This document shows positions 13,801-15,869 of a stretch of DNA of 15,869 nucleotides, in pieces. How positions within the stretch are numbered: the first letter of the stretch is position 1; the number at the start of each line of letters is the position of its first letter. The stretch is from Clostridia bacterium. GTDB taxonomy: Bacteria; Bacillota; Clostridia; Oscillospirales; Butyricicoccaceae. Below the pieces are notes generated by a model. That model had not been told where the DNA came from. It was given only the letters and a program-made list of their open reading frames with translations, and did not search any database. The translations under genes and the position numbers were made by a program. Location of the stretch: positions 1 to 15,869 of the forward strand of contig JAFYOK010000261.1 in the NCBI GenBank assembly GCA_017560175.1. Reading direction: 5' to 3'.

Positions 13801-14384
13801 AAGAAGGGGAGGAGAGCCCTTATCCCGATGGCAGCTATATCACCATGTGTGGTGTGGTTTCTTCGGTACGCATGAAACTGACCAAAAAAAATACCAATAT
13901 GGCCTATGTCACTATGGAGGATATGACCGGCTCCATCGAGATGCTGGTTTTTGAAAAGGCGCTGACATCGGCCGGCACATACCTCAGTCCCGATTCACCG
14001 GTCATCGTTTTCGGCCGTGTTTCGGCACGAGAGGATGAAGAACCCAAGCTGGTGGTCGATGAGGCTTATCCGTTGGATGAAGCATCGGTTGCGCAGTATA
14101 AATTGAGTTTTGCCGATCGTCTGAAGACATCTGCACGTCGTGTTCCGCAGCGGTCTGTACCCAAAGTGCGCACGTTGTATCTGCGTTTGGACAGCGTGAA
14201 CGATCCCCGTCTGGATGCCGTAAAGGAAACACTGCGCATCCATAAGGGTGACAGTCGCGTGGTCTTCTATTTCGCCGAAGAAAAAAAGCGAATGGAAGCC
14301 ACCAGCCTGCGTGTGGCCGATGAAAGCAATTTCCTGGATGTGCTCAGCCGAATGCTGGGCCGCGACAATGTCGTTATGAAGTAA
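10860..14384 (+). CDS. dnaE: DNA polymerase III subunit alpha (DnaE)
   Basis: C-family replicative polymerase, 1174 residues, the normal size for the E. coli-like DnaE1 class. Domains in order: an N-terminal PHP domain (HVHTEYSLLDG at 8-18, ITDHGVMYG, GCEVYVA, TNDAHYIERKD) in which the metal-ligand motifs look retained; the palm, with VGPGRGSAAGSMVAYCL and catalytic PDIDIDF (397-403); fingers and helix-hairpin-helix regions (ASTHAAGVIIA, FNKAHALAYAVLSYQTAYMK); and an OB fold near 990-1060 (CGVVSSVRMKLTKKNTN). GGAGGG just upstream in whiA drives the ATG. In Firmicutes DnaE usually works with PolC, which is not in this window. A Gln-x-Gln beta-clamp motif was not looked for in detail. Confidence 0.97.
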   Translation: MPDFVHLHVHTEYSLLDGACRIDRLVKRAAELGQKAVAITDHGVMYGVMDFYRAAKKAGVKPVIGCEVYVASGSRFDTGYPGYRSEDYHLVLLCKNQIGYQNLIYLDSFAFTEGFYRHPRVDWELLREHSEGLICLSACLAGEVQRLLMNGDYEGAKACALRYEGLFGKGNYYLELQDHGLEEQKEVNRHLMRLSAETGIPLVATNDAHYIERKDAEIHDVLLCIQTGKKLEDEDRMKFSGSEFYIKSGEEMAELFPYAPDALANTVDIADRCNLEFTFGEYHLPQFPLEPGQTAEGVFREKCLAGYAQRYPDDPEGYADRLEFEMNMIRQMGFVDYFLIVGDFIGYAKSKGIPVGPGRGSAAGSMVAYCLHITDVDPMQYSLYFERFLNPERVTMPDIDIDFCYMRRQEVIDYVIEKYGKDCVAQIITFGTMAARAAVRDVGRVMGMPYAEVDFVAKLIPQELKMTLNKALESSNELKQYYDDDPRVKHLIDTARELEGMPRNASTHAAGVIIAAAPVYQYVPLAKNDMGVVTQFTMTTLEELGLLKMDFLGLRNLTILDDAMKLVNRDGIKVDLQKIPYDDPAVFDMIAHGDTVGVFQLESSGMTNLAVSMKAQSVEDITALIALFRPGPMASIPMFLHRRAHPESITYDHPLLEQILSVTYGCIVYQEQVMAIFRVLAGYSLGRADVVRRAMSKKKMDVLLSEREIFVRGSEAEGIVGCISNGVSEEVANKIFDEMIDFANYAFNKAHALAYAVLSYQTAYMKHHYPKEYMAALLTSVLGQGTKVADYIAHCRDIGIKVLPPDINISNADFTVSEEGLRYGLAGVKNVGHGFVDKLVREREKNGPFKGLEDFCRRMCGEELNKRALENLIRCGAFDRFGFKRAYLIQNHARVLDSASDDRRSNLVGQIDLFGMTEEEPSSFDTEKGPNERVREFSKKDLLSMEKDTTGLYLSGHPMDELAPLAREVGAVPVARLQPAEEGEESPYPDGSYITMCGVVSSVRMKLTKKNTNMAYVTMEDMTGSIEMLVFEKALTSAGTYLSPDSPVIVFGRVSAREDEEPKLVVDEAYPLDEASVAQYKLSFADRLKTSARRVPQRSVPKVRTLYLRLDSVNDPRLDAVKETLRIHKGDSRVVFYFAEEKKRMEATSLRVADESNFLDVLSRMLGRDNVVMK

Positions 14385-14389
14385 CCTGT

Positions 14390-14408
14390 GCCGGATCTCC
14401 GGCCTTTT
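14390..14408 (+). terminator. Weak hairpin between dnaE and pcrA
   Basis: GCCGG (14390-14394) and CCGGC (14399-14403) form a GC-rich 5-bp stem with an ATCT loop, followed by only C and four T. It could partly attenuate transcription into the helicase gene but is too weak to call a full terminator. Confidence 0.35.
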
Positions 14409-14430
14409 GAAATAGAGAGAAGAGGTAATT

Positions 14431-15869
14431 ATGAGCGATTTTGATATTCGCTACAGTTCGATCCGCCAGTCTCTGATCGAACGAGAGTTTTCGCGACTGA
14501 ACGATATGCAGCAGAAAGCCGTTTTCAAGACCGAAGGTCCGCTGCTTCTGCTGGCCGGCGCCGGCAGCGGCAAGACTACCGTTCTGATCAACCGTATCAT
14601 CAATCTGCTGCGCTTCGGTCGTGCGTATGAATCTCCTTATGCACCCGAGTGGGCAGGGGAAGAGGAACTGCGCAAGCTGGCCCATGCCCTCAACGACAGC
14701 GAGTCGCTGGATGATCCCGAGATCGTTCGTCTGTGTGCTGTTGAGCCTCCCAAGCCCTGGGAGATCATTGCCATCACCTTTACCAACAAGGCAGCCGGCG
14801 AACTCAAGGAGCGTCTGGAAGCCGCCTGCGGTACCGCAGCCAACGACATCTGGGCACATACATTCCATTCGGCATGTACACGTATCCTGCGCCGTGATAT
14901 CGAGCGTATTGGCTATTCCAAGAGCTTTACTATCTATGATGAAGATGATAAGAAAAAGCTGCTGACTACCATTCTCAAGGATATGGGTTATGATACCAAG
15001 CGCTACGATGTCAAGGGTTTTATCGGCGAGATCTCCCGTGCCAAGGATAGCCTGATCGGCCCTGACGCCTATGCAGAAGAAGCGGGGGAGGATTTCTACA
15101 AAAGGATTGTTTCCCGTGTCTATGCCGAATACCAGAAGCGCATGATGGCGGCAAATGCGCTTGACTTTGATGATATCATTTTCAAAACAGTTGAACTGCT
15201 GGAAGCCTTTGAGGAAGTCAGAAGCTATTATCAGCGCAAGTTCCGCTATGTTCTGGTCGACGAGTATCAGGATACCAACTATGCGCAGTATGTTCTCTGT
15301 AAGATCCTGGCCGGCGGCTACGAGAATCTTTGTGTTGTTGGTGATGATGACCAGAGCATCTATAAGTTCCGTGGTGCCACCATTGCCAATATTCTGGAAT
15401 TTGAAAAGCAGTATCCTGCCGCAGAGACCATTCGTCTGGAGCAGAACTACCGCTCGACCTCCAATATTCTGTCGGCAGCCAACAGCGTTATTTCCAACAA
15501 TGCTGCACGTAAGGGCAAGACCCTTTGGACACAGAATGGCAATGGCGAAGCGGTCTACCTCTATGTTGGCGAGACCCAGGACGAAGAGGGACAGTTTATC
15601 GCCAAGACCATTCTGGAAGGTCGTACAAGAGGCGAAAAACTCAACACCTATACCATCCTCTATCGCAACCATGCGCTGTCCAACGGTATCGAGTATGCTT
15701 TCAAGCGTAATGGCATTCCGTACCGCATCGTTGCCGGTCACCGCTTTGCCGATCGCGCCGAGGTCCGCGATATGATCGCTTATCTGTGGGTCATTAGCAA
15801 TCCCGCCGATACCATCCGTCTGTCCCGCATCATCAATGTTCCTGCCCGTAAGATCGGTGCCAAGACCAT
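14431..15869 (+). CDS. pcrA: UvrD/PcrA-family ATP-dependent DNA helicase, 3'-truncated by window edge
   Basis: Superfamily 1A 3'-5' helicase for replication restart and repair. 479 codons are visible; the family runs to ~730-760 residues. Motifs in order: Q motif LNDMQQKAV (23-31), Walker A GAGSGKTT (43-50), motif Ia ITFTNKAAGELKERL (from 115), motif II LVDEYQDTN (Asp277-Glu278), motif III VVGDDDQSIYKFRGA (about 302-316) and motif IV QNYRSTSNIL. Between Walker A and Ia lies an acidic, charged insert of about 40 residues (roughly 62-106) that is absent from the Bacillus enzyme. AGAGG (14421-14425) precedes the ATG. It is placed 46 bases after dnaE with a weak hairpin between. PcrA versus the related UvrD name cannot be settled without the C-terminus; in Firmicutes PcrA is usual. 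Confidence 0.93.
   Translation, partial: MSDFDIRYSSIRQSLIEREFSRLNDMQQKAVFKTEGPLLLLAGAGSGKTTVLINRIINLLRFGRAYESPYAPEWAGEEELRKLAHALNDSESLDDPEIVRLCAVEPPKPWEIIAITFTNKAAGELKERLEAACGTAANDIWAHTFHSACTRILRRDIERIGYSKSFTIYDEDDKKKLLTTILKDMGYDTKRYDVKGFIGEISRAKDSLIGPDAYAEEAGEDFYKRIVSRVYAEYQKRMMAANALDFDDIIFKTVELLEAFEEVRSYYQRKFRYVLVDEYQDTNYAQYVLCKILAGGYENLCVVGDDDQSIYKFRGATIANILEFEKQYPAAETIRLEQNYRSTSNILSAANSVISNNAARKGKTLWTQNGNGEAVYLYVGETQDEEGQFIAKTILEGRTRGEKLNTYTILYRNHALSNGIEYAFKRNGIPYRIVAGHRFADRAEVRDMIAYLWVISNPADTIRLSRIINVPARKIGAKT

Overview
The window looks like the chromosome of an endospore-forming Firmicute, most likely a gut Clostridia of the Oscillospiraceae/Butyricicoccaceae type. The evidence is the spoIIGA-sigE-sigG cluster, a B. 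subtilis-like EndoA (MazF) toxin, the murB-rapZ-yvcK-whiA block, strong AGGAGG ribosome sites, frequent TTG starts and roughly balanced base composition. The taxonomic placement is inference; no rRNA or other marker is present.

Layout. (1) 1-1474, minus strand: an ArsR-family repressor gene followed by two overlapping short chromate-transporter (CHR) genes. The second CHR gene runs off the left edge. The arsR promoter is bracketed by a 20-bp inverted repeat that looks like its own operator. (2) 1615-3759, plus strand: acpS, a lipoprotein gene (GerS/LolA-like by position and appearance), an EndoA/MazF-type RNase gene with no recognisable antitoxin gene beside it, and a secreted protein of unknown function coupled to it. 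The toxin gene has its own good sigma-A promoter and a long leader with competing stems and a possible 10-codon leader peptide. A strong rho-independent terminator closes this block. (3) 3873-6891: an unrecognised protein, then spoIIGA (aspartic protease), sigE (pro-sigma-E with a cleavable prosequence) and sigG. A sigma-G-type promoter lies between sigE and sigG. A hairpin terminator follows. (4) 6971-15869: a near-consensus sigma-A promoter drives a tight run of murB, rapZ, yvcK (glmR), whiA, dnaE and a UvrD/PcrA helicase gene cut by the right edge.

How the parts fit. Region 3 is the mother-cell to forespore sigma relay: SpoIIGA activates pro-sigma-E, and sigG follows under forespore control. 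Region 4 joins cell-wall precursor synthesis and its regulators (MurB, RapZ, YvcK, WhiA) with DNA replication and repair (DnaE, PcrA). Region 2 joins fatty-acid carrier activation, a candidate spore-cortex lipoprotein and an mRNA interferase. There are no rRNA, tRNA, CRISPR, insertion-sequence or prophage signals. No gene-free stretch exceeds about 220 bases. The least explained parts are the ndoA leader, the two unknown proteins and the arsR operator/sensor.
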